Positions 63,998 through 64,000 of a stretch of 64,000 nt of DNA are shown here, in pieces. The stretch lies in contig NZ_JANLNM010000001.1 in the NCBI RefSeq assembly GCF_024701975.1, forward strand, positions 2,046,001-2,110,000. Reading direction: 5' to 3'. Under the pieces are notes generated by a model. The model did no database searches and was not told the origin of the DNA. It saw only the letters and a program-made list of their open reading frames with translations. The position numbers and the translations under genes were made by a program. The first letter of the stretch is position 1, and each line of letters starts with the position of its first letter. The DNA comes from Variovorax sp. ZS18.2.2. Lineage in GTDB: Bacteria; Pseudomonadota; Gammaproteobacteria; Burkholderiales; Burkholderiaceae_C.

Positions 63998-64000
63998 TCT

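Overview
The window reads as chromosomal DNA of a high-GC betaproteobacterium, most likely Comamonadaceae and close to Variovorax. This is an inference from protein similarity as I recognise it, from gene order (dnaX-ebfC-recR, trxA-rho, mltD-gloB-methyltransferase-rnhA, pstSCAB-phoU-phoBR) and from a GC-rich intergenic repeat present three times. I see no insertion sequence, prophage, integron or CRISPR array. Most genes are packed into short operons with ATGA start/stop overlaps. Very long open frames lie antisense to almost every real gene, as expected at this base composition, and are left out. || Region 1-6242 (minus strand) is the most unusual part: a lipoprotein phospholipase D-like enzyme, a sterol-desaturase-family hydroxylase, a three-histidine-box fatty acid desaturase, a ketosynthase III (StlD/DarB type) fused to a heme-oxygenase-like di-iron oxidase domain, a conserved unknown protein, and the start of a further gene cut by the window edge. 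They are spaced as one operon and look like an uncharacterised lipid or alkyl-product pathway. || 6374-14136 holds an exported PrxQ-like peroxiredoxin, a type I secretion cassette (RTX/DUF4214 substrate, ABC exporter with a cysteine-less C39-like domain, HlyD adaptor) and an aldehyde dehydrogenase. || 14260-24675 holds a ZIP metal transporter, a manganese superoxide dismutase with an upstream Fur-box-like site, a secreted unknown protein, a WGG-type serine hydrolase, the molybdenum cofactor operon moaA-mobA-moeA, an FtrA regulator divergent from an Old Yellow Enzyme, RNase HI and a methyltransferase. || 24674-45322 holds gloB-mltD, an LtrA membrane protein, a NitT/TauT-type ABC importer with a terminator inside the operon, a MAPEG protein, dnaX-ebfC-recR (dnaX with an A9 slippage site), 4.5S RNA, an AddAB-like nuclease/helicase pair with a flavoprotein, trxA, rho, an oxidoreductase and L31 type B. 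|| 45398-60821 holds a lipid-linked-sugar-type glycosyltransferase with a MATE exporter, then the phosphate block: phoR, phoB, phoU, pstBACS, ppx, sixA, ppk1 and an OlsB-like acyltransferase. Three good Pho-box matches sit before pstS, ppx and ppk1. Together they cover phosphate sensing and import, polyphosphate turnover and possibly phosphorus-free membrane lipids. || The right end has a three-domain CNB/glutaredoxin-like/FAD oxidoreductase without redox cysteine pairs, a UBP-type zinc finger protein, a GST-family protein, tRNA-Pro(TGG) and tRNA-Arg(TCT).
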